Below are positions 5,092 through 5,194 of a DNA stretch of 5,194 bases, in pieces. The DNA comes from an uncultured Duganella sp. Lineage in GTDB: Bacteria; Pseudomonadota; Gammaproteobacteria; Burkholderiales; Burkholderiaceae. The position numbers and the translations under genes were made by a program. Position 1 is the stretch's first letter. Every line of letters begins with the position of its first letter. Under the pieces are notes generated by a model that saw only the letters and a list, made by a program, of their open reading frames with translations, was not told where the DNA came from and searched no databases. Location: NCBI GenBank assembly GCA_946482635.1, contig CAMLSG010000294.1:1-5194 (forward strand), in the 5' to 3' direction.

Positions 5092-5194
5092 CGGCCGCGC
5101 TGGAGATCAACCAGCTACAGGCCTGGTACGGCGAGTCGCACATCCTGCATGACGTGAACCTGAAAGTGAACCACGGCGAAGTGGTGACGCTGCT
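5088..5194 (+). CDS. LivF-like ABC transporter ATP-binding protein, N-terminal fragment (cut by window end)
   Basis: An ATG at 5088 overlaps the TGA of the preceding ATPase (ATGA), indicating translational coupling; only a weak GGGAA lies upstream. The 35 visible codons read like the first beta-sheet of a LivF-type ATPase: LEINQLQAWYGESHILHDV followed by a basic/amphipathic strand and GEVVTLL, which normally leads directly into Walker A. The window stops just before that motif, so nucleotide-binding residues cannot be checked. The pairing of LivG then LivF in this order is typical of branched-chain amino-acid-type transporters, where the two ATPases form a heterodimer. Confidence 0.85.
   Translation, partial: MTAALEINQLQAWYGESHILHDVNLKVNHGEVVTL

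Noticed and set aside
1..5194. CRISPR array, tRNA/rRNA, insertion sequence or phage genes
   Set aside because: No regularly spaced direct repeats, clover-leaf sequences, transposase motifs or terminal inverted repeats were seen. All sequence outside the spacer is covered by metabolic, transport and signalling genes.

Overview
The window looks like ordinary chromosomal DNA from a Gram-negative proteobacterium. The GGDEF/EAL signalling protein, the branched-chain amino-acid-type ABC ATPases and the moderately GC-rich codon use would suit a betaproteobacterium of the Burkholderiales/Oxalobacteraceae kind. That placement is inferred from gene style only; there is no rRNA or other taxonomic marker.

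Layout: two divergent transcription units are separated by a 307-bp non-coding spacer. On the left (1-2414, minus strand) is one large gene running off the window. It encodes a membrane-anchored cyclic-di-GMP enzyme: N-terminal TM helix, periplasmic Cache-type sensor, second TM helix, two PAS domains, an intact GGDEF domain and the first part of an EAL domain. On the right (2722-5194, plus strand) is a tight operon. A GMC-family FAD-dependent alcohol/choline-type dehydrogenase (2722-4323) is followed after 18 nt by a LivG-like ABC ATPase (4342-5091). That gene overlaps by four bases (ATGA) the start of a LivF-like second ABC ATPase (5088 onward, cut by the window end).

Both divergent genes appear to start at TTG codons, each with a good Shine-Dalgarno sequence about 5 nt upstream. 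For the dehydrogenase this is about 71 codons downstream of the longest open frame.

The spacer (2415-2721) is the least explained part. It is AT-richer than the genes and dense in short symmetric elements: a GAACAA-N5-TTGTTC inverted repeat, a 14-bp perfect palindrome, and three copies of the 9-mer CTGTGGATA. Two of those copies are perfect DnaA boxes; two form a 9-bp inverted repeat next to the dehydrogenase ribosome binding site. It also holds four GTTTAC motifs and a T-rich 10-bp tandem repeat. It is best read as a regulated divergent promoter region, possibly DnaA-responsive. A replication origin was considered but is not supported by the gene context or by sampled strand composition.

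Functionally, the right-hand operon probably couples uptake of a small organic solute by a Liv/HAAT-type ABC transporter with FAD-dependent oxidation of an alcohol substrate. The substrate cannot be read from the sequence. The left-hand gene is probably an independent environmental sensor that adjusts c-di-GMP.
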